The notes: generated from the sequence alone by a model not told the origin. Shown: positions 35,005 to 44,961, numbered from the stretch's first letter. The stretch: 64,000 nucleotides of DNA from Pseudactinotalea suaedae (GCF_009733815.1 NZ_WNXY01000002.1:62001-126000); one strand, 5' to 3'. Program-made: numbers and translations.

Positions 35005-36375
35005 GTGACCGAGCAGGACCACGACGTCGTCGTCCTGGGAGCCGGCAGCGGCGGTTACGCCGCGGCGCTGCGGGCGGCCGAGCTCGGCCTGTCCGTCGCC
35101 ATGGTCGAGGTCGACAAGGTCGGCGGTACATGCCTGCACCGCGGCTGCATCCCCACCAAGGCGCTGCTGCACGCGGCGGAGGTGGCTGACGCGGTGCGCG
35201 AGGCGGGGGCGTTCGGCGTCAGCGCGAGCCTCGACGGCATCGACGTGCCGAAGATCAACGCGTACAAGGACGGCGTCGTCTCGCGCCTGTACCGCGGGCT
35301 CGCCGGGCTGGTCAGCTCCCGGAAGATCGAGGTGATCCCCGGCTGGGGCCGGCTCGTCGCCCCCGACACGGTCGAGGTGGAGGGCCGCCGGATCACGGGC
35401 AAGAACATCGTGCTCGCCACCGGGTCCTACGCCCGCACCCTCCCCGGTCTGGAGATCGGTGGCCGGGTGATCACCTCCGACCAGGCGCTGGCGATGGATT
35501 GGGTCCCGGCCAGCGCCGTGGTGCTCGGCGGCGGCGTGATCGGCGTGGAGTTCGCCAGCGCCTGGCGCAGCCTTGGAGCCGACGTCACCGTGGTCGAGGC
35601 GCTCGATCACCTGGTCCCCAACGAGGACGAGGCGCTCAGCAAGGGTCTGGAGCGGGCGTTCCGCAAGCGCGGCATCGGCTACCAGCTCGGCACCAGGTTC
35701 GAGAGCGTGACCCAGGACGAGACCGGCGTCGTCGTCACCCTCGAGGGTGGCAAGCAGATCGAGGCCGAGGTCTTGCTGGTCGCCGTCGGTCGCGGCCCGG
35801 CGACGGCGGAGCTCGGCTATGCCGAGCAGGGCCTGACCCTGGACCGTGGTTTCGTCGTGGTCGACGAGCGGCTGCGCACCGGCGTCGGACAGATCTACGC
35901 GGTCGGTGACATCACCCCCGGGCTGCAGCTCGCGCACCGCGGCTTCGCCCACGGCATCTTCGTGGCCGAGCAGATCGCGGGTCTGGAGCCGGCTCCCGTG
36001 GTGGACTCGACGATCCCCCGCGTCACCTACTGCGAGCCTCAGGTCGCCTCGGTCGGGCTGACCGAGGCCGAGGCTCGCGAGCAGCACGGCGAGGTGGAGA
36101 CGCTCGAGTACAACCTCGGCGGCAACGGCAAGAGCCAGATCCTCGGCACCACCGGGTTCGTCAAGCTGGTCCGCGCCAAGGACGGTCCGATCGTGGGCGT
36201 CCACATGCTCGGCGCTCGGATGGGTGAGCAGATCAGCGAGGGCCAGCTCATCGTCAGCTGGGAGGCCTTCCCCGAAGATGTCGCCACCTTGATCCACGCC
36301 CACCCCACCCAGAACGAGTCGCTCGGCGAGGCCGCCCTGGCCCTCGCCGGCAAGCCCCTGCACTCTCACGCCTGA
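35005..36375 (+). CDS. lpdA: Dihydrolipoyl dehydrogenase (E3)
   Basis: 456-residue flavoenzyme that reoxidises lipoamide with NAD in 2-oxoacid dehydrogenase complexes. FAD fold VVVLGAGSGGYAAALRAAEL, redox disulfide GGTCLHRGCIPTKAL, NAD fold VVLGGGVIGVEFAS, and active-site HPTQNE with the catalytic His-Glu pair near the C-terminus. GGAGG ends 8 nt before GTG 35005; a GTG-like start at 34975 has no such site. Likely transcribed with sucB (24-bp gap). Confidence 0.95.
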   Translation: MTEQDHDVVVLGAGSGGYAAALRAAELGLSVAMVEVDKVGGTCLHRGCIPTKALLHAAEVADAVREAGAFGVSASLDGIDVPKINAYKDGVVSRLYRGLAGLVSSRKIEVIPGWGRLVAPDTVEVEGRRITGKNIVLATGSYARTLPGLEIGGRVITSDQALAMDWVPASAVVLGGGVIGVEFASAWRSLGADVTVVEALDHLVPNEDEALSKGLERAFRKRGIGYQLGTRFESVTQDETGVVVTLEGGKQIEAEVLLVAVGRGPATAELGYAEQGLTLDRGFVVVDERLRTGVGQIYAVGDITPGLQLAHRGFAHGIFVAEQIAGLEPAPVVDSTIPRVTYCEPQVASVGLTEAEAREQHGEVETLEYNLGGNGKSQILGTTGFVKLVRAKDGPIVGVHMLGARMGEQISEGQLIVSWEAFPEDVATLIHAHPTQNESLGEAALALAGKPLHSHA

Positions 36376-36399
36376 CCGGCACCACGAAGGAGAACCTCC

Positions 36400-38316
36400 A
36401 TGTCACAGAACGTCCAGATGCCTGCGCTCGGCGAGAGCGTGACCGAGGGCACCGTGACCCGGTGGCTCAAGGCCGTGGGCGAGGAAGTGGCGGTCGACGA
36501 GCCGCTGCTCGAGGTCTCGACCGACAAGGTCGACACGGAGATCCCCTCTCCGATCGCGGGTGTGCTCGAGAAGATCCTCGTCGAGGAGGACGAGACCGTC
36601 GAGATCGGCACCGACCTCGCCGTCATCGGTGACGGCAGCGGGTCCGAGTCCTCCGACGACGGCGACCAGGGCGCGTCCGAGGAGTCGAACGAGGCGGCCG
36701 ATCAGGCCGGCGAGTCGGAGCAGTCCGGCGAGTCCGAGGAGTCCGGCGAGGAGGCCGCCCCCGCGGTCCCCGAGACGGGCGTCGCCGACACCCCGGCCGA
36801 GCAGGCGCAGGAGCTGGCCGCCGAGGACGAGCCTTCGCAGGACCAGCCCGCAGAGGAGCAGCCCGAGCAGGAGGCCGCACCGGCTTCCGGAGGCGGCGGA
36901 GGCGGCGGTGGCGACCGGACCGCGGTGACGCTGCCCGCTCTGGGCGAGAGCGTGACCGAGGGCACCGTGACCCGGTGGCTCAAGTCGGTCGGTGACGACG
37001 TGACGGTCGACGAGCCGCTGCTCGAGATCTCCACCGACAAGGTGGACACCGAGATCCCCTCCCCCGTGGCCGGCACGCTCCTGGAGATCGTGGCGCAGGA
37101 GGACGAGACCGTCGAGGTCGGCGCGAACCTCGCGTTCGTCGGTTCCGACTCCGGTGCCGCACCCGCGCAGGAGAAGGCTCCCGCCCCCGCTCCCGTGGAG
37201 GAGCAGAAGCCGGAGCCCGAGCCTGAGCCCGAGAAGGCACCGGAGCCCGAGCCCGAGCCGGCAGCTGAGCCCGAGCCCGAGAAGGCACCCGAGCCGGCTC
37301 CCGCGCCGAAGGCCGAGGAGCCTGCTGCGGAGGCGTCGGACCAGCAGGGCGAGACCGTCGACGCGAGCGGCTCGTACGTGACGCCGCTGGTGCGCAAGCT
37401 CGCCGCCGACAAGGGCGTGGACCTGGCCGAGCTCAAGGGTTCCGGTGTCGGCGGCCGCATCCGCAAGCAGGATGTTCTCGATGCCGCCGAGGCTGCCGAG
37501 AAGGCCAAGGCCGAGGCGGAGGCCGCCAAGCAGGCTGCCGCCCAGCCCGCGGCAGCACCCGCCGCCGCGGCCTCGAAGGCCGAGCTGCCGGTCTCGCCGC
37601 TGCGTGGGACCCGCGAGAAGATGTCGCGCCTGCGCAAGATCGTGGCGTCGCGGATGGTCGAGTCGCTGCAGGTCTCTGCCCAGCTGACCACGGTGCTCGA
37701 GGTCGACATGACCAGGGTCGCCCGGCTGCGTGGCCGCGCGAAGGAGGAGTTCGCCAAGCGCGAGGGTGCCAAGCTCACGTTCCTGCCGTTCATCACGCTG
37801 GCGGCGGCGGAGGCTCTCAAGGCCTACCCGAAGATCAACGCGAGCATCGACGGCGAGGAGATCGTCTACCACGGCTCCGAGAACATCGGGATCGCGGTCG
37901 ACACCGAGCGCGGCCTGGTGGTGCCGGTGATCAAGGAGGCCGGTGACCTCAACATCGGCGGCATCGCCCGCAAGATCGCCGACCTCGCCTCGCGCACCCG
38001 CGCCAACAAGGCGACGCCGGATGAGCTGAGCGGCGGTACCTTCACGATCACCAACACCGGCTCCGGCGGCGCCCTGTTCGACACGCCGATCCTGCTGCAG
38101 CCGCAGGTCGCGATGCTCGGGACCGGGACGATCGTGAAGCGCCCGGTGGTCGTGACCGACGCCGACGGCGCCGAGGTCATCGCGGTGCGGTCGATGATGT
38201 ATCTGGCCCTGTCTTACGACCACCGCCTGATCGACGGCGCCGACGCCGCGCGGTTCCTCACCGCCGTGAAGAACCGCCTCGAGGCGGGCGAGTTCGAGGC
38301 GTCGCTGGGGCTGTAG
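36400..38316 (+). CDS. sucB: Dihydrolipoamide acyltransferase (E2), two lipoyl domains
   Basis: 638 residues. Two N-terminal lipoyl domains (about 1-78 and 170-248), each with the lipoylated Lys in [12 protein letters not shown]; acidic and Pro/Glu-rich linkers between; a peripheral E1/E3-binding domain (about 325-362; [20 protein letters not shown] then [12 protein letters not shown]); and the catalytic transacylase domain ending in the [12 protein letters not shown] active site. Serves as core of the actinobacterial pyruvate/2-oxoglutarate complex (DlaT/SucB role). AAGGAG precedes ATG 36400. The lipB-lipA pair that usually follows is missing here. Confidence 0.95.
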   Translation: MSQNVQMPALGESVTEGTVTRWLKAVGEEVAVDEPLLEVSTDKVDTEIPSPIAGVLEKILVEEDETVEIGTDLAVIGDGSGSESSDDGDQGASEESNEAADQAGESEQSGESEESGEEAAPAVPETGVADTPAEQAQELAAEDEPSQDQPAEEQPEQEAAPASGGGGGGGGDRTAVTLPALGESVTEGTVTRWLKSVGDDVTVDEPLLEISTDKVDTEIPSPVAGTLLEIVAQEDETVEVGANLAFVGSDSGAAPAQEKAPAPAPVEEQKPEPEPEPEKAPEPEPEPAAEPEPEKAPEPAPAPKAEEPAAEASDQQGETVDASGSYVTPLVRKLAADKGVDLAELKGSGVGGRIRKQDVLDAAEAAEKAKAEAEAAKQAAAQPAAAPAAAASKAELPVSPLRGTREKMSRLRKIVASRMVESLQVSAQLTTVLEVDMTRVARLRGRAKEEFAKREGAKLTFLPFITLAAAEALKAYPKINASIDGEEIVYHGSENIGIAVDTERGLVVPVIKEAGDLNIGGIARKIADLASRTRANKATPDELSGGTFTITNTGSGGALFDTPILLQPQVAMLGTGTIVKRPVVVTDADGAEVIAVRSMMYLALSYDHRLIDGADAARFLTAVKNRLEAGEFEASLGL

Positions 38317-38319
38317 CCG

Positions 38320-39648
38320 CTAGTCGCAGGAGCTGACGCGCTCGACGGCCCAGTGCGGGCCGTCGAGCCGCAGCGCCAGCACGACACACCTCGGCGGCTG
38401 CGCGGGCACCTGCTCGATCGATCCCGCCGTGGTGCGCTCGTGGGCGCCCTGCGTCAGCACCGCCTGCACGAGTGCGGTCCGCTCGGTGGCTTCGAGCACC
38501 TCGGCATCGCCGACCGTGGTGCGCAGCCCGCTCAGCCGGGTCTCGCCGAGCGACTCCAGCAGCGCGAGGTCGTCGCTGCGAGCCGGGGAACCGGCGGCCG
38601 TGACCGCCGCCAGCGCGGACGCATCGGCCGCCACGAGCGCGTCGTCGCGGGCGCGAACCAGGTCGGTCACCACCTCCGTCAGCGACGTCGAGGACCCGAC
38701 GACGGCCGAGCCCTCCTGTGCGCTCGTCCGGCCCTGGTCCTCGGGCCAGAGCAGCCATGTCGGTACGGCCACCGCGACGGCCACGAGCATCGCCACCACC
38801 GCGCGGCGGACCGAGGTCACGCGGCGGTGGCGAGCACGTCGTCGTCGGGTGGGCCGCAGGACCGTGGGCGCGGCCTGAGCCTTGGCGCGCAGCGCCGCAC
38901 CGGCGAGCACCGAGGGTGGCGGCACCTGCACCGGTTCCCGGTGCAGGTCGGCGAGCTGGGCCGTGAGAGAGCCGGCCGAGGGCCGCGCGTGCGGATCCTC
39001 CGCCGTGGCAGCGGCCAGGGCTCGTGCGACGCGGTCGCGGTCCCCCACGTGCGTGCACCACACGCACACGGTGGCGAGCGCCCACACGTCGGCGGCGGGA
39101 CCTGCGACCTGCCCGGCCCGCACCTCGGGCGCCACGAACCCGGTGGTGCCGGCCTCGCCGGCCAGATCGGCGAGGAGGTCGACGAGCACGGGCTGAGCTC
39201 CGCCGTCGGCCTCTCGGTGGGCGAGCACCACGTTGGTGGGCGCGACGTCGCCGTGCACGAGGCCGTGGCGGTGGAGCTCGGCCAGCGCGCCGGCGAGGTG
39301 ATGCGCGACGCTGAGGCTCTCGGCGGCGGGCAGACCCATGCGGCTGGTACGGACGGTCGCGAGCGTCGGCCCGGGGACGAGATCGGTGACGACCAGGCGG
39401 TCGTCGACGTGCTCGGGCATCGTGCGCACACGGGCCAGGCCGGGGTGGTCGAGCGTGCGCAGCAGCGCGAGCCGCCGCTCCCGCGCCGCCTGTGTGGCGG
39501 GGTCGACATCCGGCAGCACGCGGACGGCGACCTGCTCGCCGCTCTCGGTGCTCGCCGCCCATGCCACGCCGCCGGAGCCCGAGCCCAAGGGCGCGCCGAG
39601 CCGGAGCCCGGTCAGCGGGACCCCGCGCAACGTCGCCGGTGTGGTCAT
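38320..39648 (-). CDS. Membrane-bound protein pseudokinase
   Basis: 442 residues. The N-terminal ~230 residues have a protein-kinase fold but key residues are changed: the glycine loop LGSGSGGVAW is kept, the VAIK lysine is Arg43 (VAVRVL), the catalytic loop is HGDVAPTN (Asp134, Asn139 kept), and DFG reads VDLLAD. After a basic linker comes one membrane helix (about 290-308; MLVAVAVAVPTWLLW) and a ~130-residue external domain of unknown fold with a late Cys. Probably a scaffold or regulator rather than an active kinase. Convergent with sucB (3-bp gap) and divergent from DUF4191. ATG 39648; start 39663 less likely. Confidence 0.75.
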   Translation of the reverse strand: MTTPATLRGVPLTGLRLGAPLGSGSGGVAWAASTESGEQVAVRVLPDVDPATQAARERRLALLRTLDHPGLARVRTMPEHVDDRLVVTDLVPGPTLATVRTSRMGLPAAESLSVAHHLAGALAELHRHGLVHGDVAPTNVVLAHREADGGAQPVLVDLLADLAGEAGTTGFVAPEVRAGQVAGPAADVWALATVCVWCTHVGDRDRVARALAAATAEDPHARPSAGSLTAQLADLHREPVQVPPPSVLAGAALRAKAQAAPTVLRPTRRRRARHRRVTSVRRAVVAMLVAVAVAVPTWLLWPEDQGRTSAQEGSAVVGSSTSLTEVVTDLVRARDDALVAADASALAAVTAAGSPARSDDLALLESLGETRLSGLRTTVGDAEVLEATERTALVQAVLTQGAHERTTAGSIEQVPAQPPRCVVLALRLDGPHWAVERVSSCD

Positions 39649-39710
39649 GCCGCAAGCCAACACCGGATCGTCGCCGGTCTGCAGAAGTTATCCACAGCAC
39701 CGGCCCCCGG

Positions 39711-39716
39711 TAGGCT
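39711..39716 (+). promoter_or_regulatory. -10 box of DUF4191 gene
   Basis: TAGGCT, 9 nt before ATG 39726; leader would be at most a few nt. Confidence 0.45.
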
Positions 39717-39725
39717 GTGGGTATC

Positions 39726-40475
39726 ATGGCAAGGAAGAACGCGGAAGCCGCCGAGGGCGGCGCCAAGGCGGACAAGCAGCAGAAGCCGCCCAAGGAGAAG
39801 AAGCGCCGCTGGTATCACCAGGTGTGGGAGATCTACACCATGGTGCGAGAGCAGCAGCCCTCGATCACGTGGCTGCTGCTCCTCATCGTGCTGGGCGCCG
39901 CCGCTCTGGGCGCGCTGGTCGGCATCCTCATCAACTACCCGTGGGGCATCACGGCGTTCATGGGTCTGGCGTTCGGCCTCATGGGCGGCATGCTGCTGCT
40001 CGGGCGCCGCGCCGAGTACTTCGCCTACAAGCGCATCGAGGGCCAGCCCGGCGCGGTCTCCGCGGCGCTGGGGACGATCCGGCGCGGCTGGAACATCGAG
40101 GACGAGCCGGTCGCCGTCGACCCCCGCCACCAGGACATGATCTTCCGCGCGGTCGGCCGTCCGGGTGTCGTGCTCGTCAGCGAGGGGCCGGCGCACCGCG
40201 TCGGCAAGATGCTCGAGGCCGAGAAGAAGCGGGTCAACCGCGTGGTCCCCAACATCCCCGTGATCTTCATCCAGGAGGGCCGTGGCGAGGGCCAGGTGCC
40301 GCTGCCGCAGCTCGCGAAGACCGTGCAGAAGCAGAAGAAGCGACTGCCCGCCGCCACGGTTCCCGAGGTGTCGAAGCGGCTGCGCGCGCTGCACCACATG
40401 AACCGGCTGCCGGTCCCCAAGGGCATCGACCCGCTGCGCGCCCGGCCGGACCGCAAGGCTTCGCGCGGGCGCTGA
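39726..40475 (+). CDS. DUF4191 membrane protein
   Basis: 249 residues of an actinobacterial family (Rv2219 type). Lys-rich N-terminal arm, conserved QVWEIYTMVREQQPSITWLL, two membrane helices (about 48-68 and 75-93), then a cytoplasmic domain with GWNIEDEPVAVDPRHQDMIF and RPGVVLVSEGP and a basic tail. Function unknown; constantly located between lipA and the RDD/glnA pair in relatives. ATG 39726 rather than GTG 39717, which would touch the -10 box. Confidence 0.87.
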   Translation: MARKNAEAAEGGAKADKQQKPPKEKKRRWYHQVWEIYTMVREQQPSITWLLLLIVLGAAALGALVGILINYPWGITAFMGLAFGLMGGMLLLGRRAEYFAYKRIEGQPGAVSAALGTIRRGWNIEDEPVAVDPRHQDMIFRAVGRPGVVLVSEGPAHRVGKMLEAEKKRVNRVVPNIPVIFIQEGRGEGQVPLPQLAKTVQKQKKRLPAATVPEVSKRLRALHHMNRLPVPKGIDPLRARPDRKASRGR

Positions 40476-40478
40476 GGC

Positions 40479-40862
40479 TCAGGCCCGCTCGCCCAGCCGC
40501 ACCAGCTCGGTGCCGGCCCAGATGTCGTGCATGCCGCGGCCGTCCTGCCGCGAGCTGATCCCCACGGGGACGATCAGGCACAGTGCGAGCGTGCGCACGA
40601 GCGCCTGGAGAAGGCTCGCCGGCCGACCGTCGACGCGCCGCACACCCATGCCTGCGAGGCGCTGCCCGAAGGACGAGCCGAGGGTCGCCGTCAAGAGCGT
40701 GCGCTGCCCGATGAAGATCAGCAGGGTCGCGATCGGGTCGAGCTGGAAGAACCCCGCGCTGATGGCCAGCGCCACACCCCAGTCGAGTGCGAGCCCCAGC
40801 GCGCGGCGACCCCATAGGCTGCTCGGGTGCCCAGCAGGTGGGACAGGCGTCTCATCGGTCAC
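40479..40862 (-). CDS. RDD-family membrane protein
   Basis: 127 residues with three hydrophobic helices. The RDD signature begins as RRALGLALDWGVALAISAG and continues with FGQRLAGMGVRRVDG, the usual position of the conserved Arg/Asp pair. These proteins are proposed transporters or ion exchangers, unproven here. The start GTG 40862 follows a leaderless TAGGGT box. The gene lies between DUF4191 and glnA, as in other actinobacteria. Confidence 0.85.
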   Translation of the reverse strand: MTDETPVPPAGHPSSLWGRRALGLALDWGVALAISAGFFQLDPIATLLIFIGQRTLLTATLGSSFGQRLAGMGVRRVDGRPASLLQALVRTLALCLIVPVGISSRQDGRGMHDIWAGTELVRLGERA

Positions 40863-40869
40863 GTGGATC

Positions 40870-40875
40870 ACCCTA
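40870..40875 (-). promoter_or_regulatory. -10 box of leaderless RDD gene
   Basis: TAGGGT on the minus strand, 7 nt before GTG 40862. Confidence 0.5.
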
Positions 40876-40897
40876 CGGTGATCGATATCGCGGCCGT

Positions 40898-40913
40898 GTA
40901 ACACGCACGACAC
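40898..40913 (+). promoter_or_regulatory. GlnR-like box upstream of glnA
   Basis: GTAAC-ACGCAC-GACAC fits the actinobacterial GlnR pattern GTnAC-n6-GnAAC except one position in the second half. It sits ~97 nt upstream of glnA, and a TAGCGT -10 candidate lies at 40946-40951. Regulation inferred from position and pattern. Confidence 0.35.
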
Positions 40914-40994
40914 ATCAGCGAGACGCACGGGAAACGGCCCGGCCCTAGCGTGGGGACGTCCCGAGCGGGAGCCCGAACGAGTACAGGAGACTGG

Positions 40995-42419
40995 ATGTTC
41001 AGCAATGCCGAGGAGGCCATCGCCTTCACCAGGAACGAAGGCGTCGAGTTCGTCGATGTGCGGTTCATCGACCTGCCCGGTGTGCAGCAGCACTTCAACA
41101 TCCCGGCTGCGGCTTTCAACGACGACGCGTTCTCCGAGGGGCTGATGTTCGACGGTTCGTCGATCCGCGGCTTCCAGGCGATCCACGAGTCCGACATGAA
41201 GCTGATCCCGGATGTCACGACGGCGTTCGTCGACCCGTTCCGGACGGCCAAGACGCTGGTCGTGTACTTCTCGATCGTCGACCCCTTCACCGATGAGCCG
41301 TACTCGCGCGACCCGCGCACGATCGCCGCCAAGGCCGAGGCGTACCTGACCTCGACCGGCATCGCGGACACCGTGTACTTCGGCGCCGAGGCCGAGTTCT
41401 ACCTCTTCGACGACGTGCGGTTCCAGACCAACGCCCAGTCCTCCTACTACTACATCGACTCGGTCGAGGCGGCCTGGAACACCGGCCGCGAGGAAGAGGG
41501 CGGCAACCTCGGGTACAAGACCCGGTTCAAGGGCGGCTACTTCCCGCTGTCCCCGAGCGACCGGTTCGCGGACCTGCGCGACGAGATGGTCAAGCAGCTG
41601 GGTGCGATCGGCCTCGAGGTCGAGCGCGCGCACCACGAGGTGGGCACCGCGGGCCAGCAGGAGATCAACTACCGGTTCAACAGCCTGCGCGCCTCGGCCG
41701 ACGACCTGATGAAGTTCAAGTACGTCATCAAGAACGTCGCGTTCAACGCCGGCAAGGCCGCCACCTTCATGCCGAAGCCGATCTTCGGCGACAACGGCTC
41801 GGGCATGCACTCCCACCAGTCGTTGTGGAAGAACGGCGAGCCGCTGTTCTACGACGAGAAGGGCTACGGCGGCCTGTCCGACATGGCCCGCTGGTACATC
41901 GGTGGCCTGCTCAAGCACGCGCCCTCGCTGCTGGCGTTCACGAACCCCTCGGCGAACTCCTACCACCGCCTGGTGCCCGGCTTCGAGGCTCCGGTGAACC
42001 TGGTCTACTCGGCTCGTAACCGTTCCGCCTGCATCCGTATCCCGATCACGGGCAACTCCCCCAAGGCCAAGCGCATCGAGTTCCGCGTGCCGGACCCGAG
42101 CTCGAACCCCTATCTGGCGTTCTCGGCCATGCTGATGGCGGGCCTGGACGGCATCAAGAACCGCATCGAGCCGCCGGAGCCGGTCGACAAGGACCTGTAC
42201 GAGCTGCCCCCCGAGGAGCACGCGCAGATCGCTCAGGTGCCGGACAGCCTCACCGGCGTGCTGGACGCCCTCGAGGCCGACCACGACTACCTCACCGAGG
42301 GCGACGTGTTCACGCCCGACCTCATCGAGACCTGGGTCGACTACAAGCGCACCACCGAGGTCGACGCGCTGCGGCTGCGCCCGCACCCGCACGAGTTCGA
42401 GCTGTACTTCGACGTCTGA
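40995..42419 (+). CDS. glnA: Glutamine synthetase type I, adenylylatable
   Basis: 474 residues, dodecameric ATP-dependent ammonium assimilation enzyme. Signatures: [10 protein letters not shown], the catalytic and metal residues in [14 protein letters not shown] and [16 protein letters not shown], the [15 protein letters not shown] nucleotide loop, and [11 protein letters not shown] holding Tyr402, the equivalent of the E. coli adenylylation Tyr397. glnE lies 15 kb downstream. AGGAGA precedes ATG 40995. A strong hairpin follows at 42565. Confidence 0.97.
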   Translation: MFSNAEEAIAFTRNEGVEFVDVRFIDLPGVQQHFNIPAAAFNDDAFSEGLMFDGSSIRGFQAIHESDMKLIPDVTTAFVDPFRTAKTLVVYFSIVDPFTDEPYSRDPRTIAAKAEAYLTSTGIADTVYFGAEAEFYLFDDVRFQTNAQSSYYYIDSVEAAWNTGREEEGGNLGYKTRFKGGYFPLSPSDRFADLRDEMVKQLGAIGLEVERAHHEVGTAGQQEINYRFNSLRASADDLMKFKYVIKNVAFNAGKAATFMPKPIFGDNGSGMHSHQSLWKNGEPLFYDEKGYGGLSDMARWYIGGLLKHAPSLLAFTNPSANSYHRLVPGFEAPVNLVYSARNRSACIRIPITGNSPKAKRIEFRVPDPSSNPYLAFSAMLMAGLDGIKNRIEPPEPVDKDLYELPPEEHAQIAQVPDSLTGVLDALEADHDYLTEGDVFTPDLIETWVDYKRTTEVDALRLRPHPHEFELYFDV

Positions 42420-42527
42420 GGAGTGAGCGGTCGCCGGACGCGCCAGCGGACGGCGACCGCGAGCCCCGCAAAGACGTCGACACGAGCACGACGTCTGAGG
42501 AGTGAGCGGTCGCCGGACGCGCCAGCG
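42410..42527. repeat. 39-bp direct repeat at the glnA 3' end
   Basis: The sequence 42410-42448, which begins in the last glnA codons and includes its TGA, is repeated identically at 42489-42527 (period 79). The stretch between copies is not repeated. Confidence 0.8.
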
Positions 42528-42854
42528 TTCGTGCACGCAGAGCTCGAGCGCGACGTTCGGGACGATGAGGGCTCCGGCTTCGCCGGGGCCCTCATCGCAT
42601 TCACAGCGACCCAACGAGCCGGGTGTGCCGCAGACGTCACTCCCCTGAGCGGACTCACCGTGTGCGCGGCTCGAGCGGATTGGCACACTGGGCACCATGA
42701 CGTCCGATGACGTCGGGACCGGAGGAGCCATCACCCACGTGCGTCGCCGCCGGTCGCCTCGGCCGGACGGCGAGCAGGACGGCGTCGCGCCGAGGCGTTC
42801 CCGGTCGACGACAGCCACTGAGGCGAGGTCGGGAGAGTGCGCGGGTCACGCGAC
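42420..42854. other. Gap between glnA and the GlxA-type regulator
   Basis: 435 bp without a convincing gene. It holds the second copy of a 39-bp direct repeat, the glnA terminator hairpin, and at 42691-42705 a GGCACACT box followed 7 nt later by ATG 42697. The frame from that ATG (MTSDDVGTGG, 64 codons) soon becomes Arg/Ser-rich and stops; it may be the 5' stub of a lost gene. Confidence 0.45.
42565..42595 (+). terminator. glnA terminator hairpin
   Basis: ATGAGGGCTCCGGC pairs with the right arm ending CCCTCAT across a TTC loop; 13 of 14 positions pair. No T-run. Confidence 0.6.
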
Positions 42855-43823
42855 TCAGGCGGGTTGCGGTGTGCGGAAGGCCGTTCGGTAGTCGCGTGGG
42901 CTCGCGCCGGCGTGCGCGATGAAGTGCCGTCGCATCGCCTGGGTCGAGCCGAACCCGGCGGTGTAGGCGACGTCGGTGATCGTCAGCTCCGTCTCCTCGA
43001 GCAAGGCACGTGCTCGCTCGACGCGCTGGCGCGAGACCCACGCCTGCAGGCTCTCGCCGACCTCGCTGTGGAACCGCCGCTCCAAGGTGCGGGAGCTCAT
43101 GTGCGCGCGTCGCGCCACGATGTCGACCGTCAGCGGCTCGGCGAGGTTCGCGAGCATCCACTCCATCACCGGTGCGAGCGGACCGGACACCGGTCGGGAC
43201 CGTGCGGTCGCGTACTGCGCCTGGCCACCGATCCGGTGCGGCGGGCTGATCAGGATGCGGGACACATCGTTGGCGTAGGCCTGTCCGTGGTCGAGGCGGA
43301 GGATGTGGAGGCAGAGGTCGGCCGACGCGAGCATGCCGCCGGAGGACAACACCTGGCCGTCGTCGACGTACATCGCGTGCTCGACGAGCTCCGCCGCCGG
43401 GAACGCCGCGCGGAACTCCTCGGCGAGCGCCCAGTGCGTGGTCACCCGTCGTCCGTCGAGGATCCCCGCGTGCCCGAGCACGAAGGCACCAGCGCAGAGC
43501 GACACCATCCTCGCGCCCCGGGCCGCTGCCGCCGAGAGGGCATCCAGCAGGACCGGGTCCTGGGGCTCCCACGGCGCCTCGAGTCCGGGTACCACGACGG
43601 TGTCTGCGTCCGCCACCTCCGTCAGCGAGCCGAGCTCGCTCATCGAGAAGCCGAGCGACGTGCCGAGCCCGACGGCGCCGCAGACACGCACGTCGTACGG
43701 AGGTTCGGTCTCGGTCCGGATCTTGGCGAAGACCGACGGGCGGCGCCCGAACGCCTGCGCCGCGACCGCGAGGTCGAGCACGAATGTCCCTGGTAGGGCG
43801 ACGATCACGACGCGGTGGGCCAC
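42855..43823 (-). CDS. GlxA-family AraC-type transcriptional regulator
   Basis: 322 residues: an N-terminal DJ-1/PfpI-like domain (about 1-165; [15 protein letters not shown], with the nucleophile-elbow [20 protein letters not shown]) and a C-terminal AraC double helix-turn-helix (about 225-320; [19 protein letters not shown] and [20 protein letters not shown]). The amidase-like Cys is retained. GTG 43823 follows AGGAG with an 8-nt spacer; the longer open frame to 43937 is less likely. It probably controls the divergent hydrolase genes. Confidence 0.85.
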   Translation of the reverse strand: MAHRVVIVALPGTFVLDLAVAAQAFGRRPSVFAKIRTETEPPYDVRVCGAVGLGTSLGFSMSELGSLTEVADADTVVVPGLEAPWEPQDPVLLDALSAAAARGARMVSLCAGAFVLGHAGILDGRRVTTHWALAEEFRAAFPAAELVEHAMYVDDGQVLSSGGMLASADLCLHILRLDHGQAYANDVSRILISPPHRIGGQAQYATARSRPVSGPLAPVMEWMLANLAEPLTVDIVARRAHMSSRTLERRFHSEVGESLQAWVSRQRVERARALLEETELTITDVAYTAGFGSTQAMRRHFIAHAGASPRDYRTAFRTPQPA

Positions 43824-44136
43824 CACAACCGCTCCTGTCCCGAATCGTTCGAAGATTGACGCCTGGCGTGCTGCCGGGGCGCACGGATGCTCCGAGACTG
43901 ATGCCATCGACGCGAAAGGAGCGTCATGGCGTCCCACGCACCATCATCCTCGTTCTGGCGGGCCCCACAACCGTCTTGACGATGACGTCCCCGAGCTGAC
44001 GACGCCCCGACGCCGGGTGGACAGCTCGCACGCGGCGTTGAGGCCGTCGCCACGCGGCCGGTGGCCGCAGATCGTGGTCGTTGCCGACCGCCCTCCCCTG
44101 CCCGAACCGCCGATCTACTCCCCCAGGAGACGAGTC
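43824..44136. other. Divergent gap between regulator and hydrolase
   Basis: 313 bp. It contains a strong ribosome site plus 17-residue ORF (43926-43979) and otherwise GC-rich DNA with several CGACG runs. No clear -10/-35 pair can be chosen by eye; this is where the GlxA-type regulator would be expected to bind. Confidence 0.4.
43926..43979 (+). CDS. Short ORF with strong ribosome site
   Basis: 17 residues ([17 protein letters not shown]) behind AAAGGAG at 4-nt spacing from ATG 43926. It ends 157 nt before the hydrolase start. It could be a leader peptide or the 5' stub of a gene lost by deletion; no similarity is recognised. Confidence 0.25.
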   Translation: MASHAPSSSFWRAPQPS

Positions 44137-44961
44137 ATGCCCTATGTCACCGCTACCGACGGTGCCCGGATCTACTACAAGGACTGGGGCACCGGCCGAC
44201 CTGTTGTCCTCGCCCACGGCTGGCCGCTGAACGCGGACAGCTGGGAGGCACAGCAGCACTTCCTCGCGGCGAACGGTTTCCGCGCGATCGCACACGACCG
44301 CCGGGGGCACGGCCGGTCCACCCAGACGTGGCACGGCAACGACATGGACGCGTACGCCGACGACCTCGCCGTCCTGATCGACACGCTCGACCTGCACGAT
44401 GCCACCCTGGTGGGCTTCTCCACGGGCGGCGGCGAGGTCGTCCGCTACATCGGCCGGCACGGCACCGACCGCATCGCGCAGCTGGTCCTGGTCTCCGCGG
44501 TGCCGCCGTTCATGCTCCGGACCGATGACAACCCCGACGGGGTTCCGATCGAGGTGTTCGACGGCATCCGGGCAGGCTCGCTCGCCGACCGGTCCCAGAC
44601 CTACCGGGACCTCGCGGACGGGCCGTTCTTCGGGAACAACCGCGAGGGTCAGCATCCCTCCCAAGGCATGCGGGACGCCTTCTGGCTCCAGGGCCTGCAA
44701 GCAGGTGCCCGCAACGCCTATGAGTGCATCGCTGCATTCTCCGCGACCGACTTCCGAGCCGACCTCGACAAGGTCGACGTGCCCACGCTGGTGATCCACG
44801 GCGACGACGACCAGGTCGTCCCCTTCGAGGTCGGGGGCAGGAAGTCAGCGGAACGCGTGGCCGGCGCCCAGCTCAAGGTCTACCGCGGCGCGCCGCACGG
44901 CATCACCGACACGCACAAGAAGCAGCTCAACCACGACCTGCTCGAGTTCCTCACGTCCTGA
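44137..44961 (+). CDS. Alpha/beta hydrolase, non-haem chloroperoxidase-like
   Basis: 274 residues, cytosolic. Typical family start [20 protein letters not shown], oxyanion [10 protein letters not shown], nucleophile elbow GFSTGGGE (Ser97 region), acid in [11 protein letters not shown] and His in APHGITDTH: a complete triad. Such enzymes are esterases/perhydrolases; the chloroperoxidase label is historical. AGGAGA precedes ATG 44137. First of three same-strand genes (two hydrolases and an MBL protein), divergent from the GlxA-type regulator. Confidence 0.88.
   Translation: MPYVTATDGARIYYKDWGTGRPVVLAHGWPLNADSWEAQQHFLAANGFRAIAHDRRGHGRSTQTWHGNDMDAYADDLAVLIDTLDLHDATLVGFSTGGGEVVRYIGRHGTDRIAQLVLVSAVPPFMLRTDDNPDGVPIEVFDGIRAGSLADRSQTYRDLADGPFFGNNREGQHPSQGMRDAFWLQGLQAGARNAYECIAAFSATDFRADLDKVDVPTLVIHGDDDQVVPFEVGGRKSAERVAGAQLKVYRGAPHGITDTHKKQLNHDLLEFLTS

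Noticed and set aside
42423-42710. 95-codon plus-strand ORF after glnA
   Set aside because: Spans the direct repeat and the terminator hairpin, and has no ribosome site or family resemblance.
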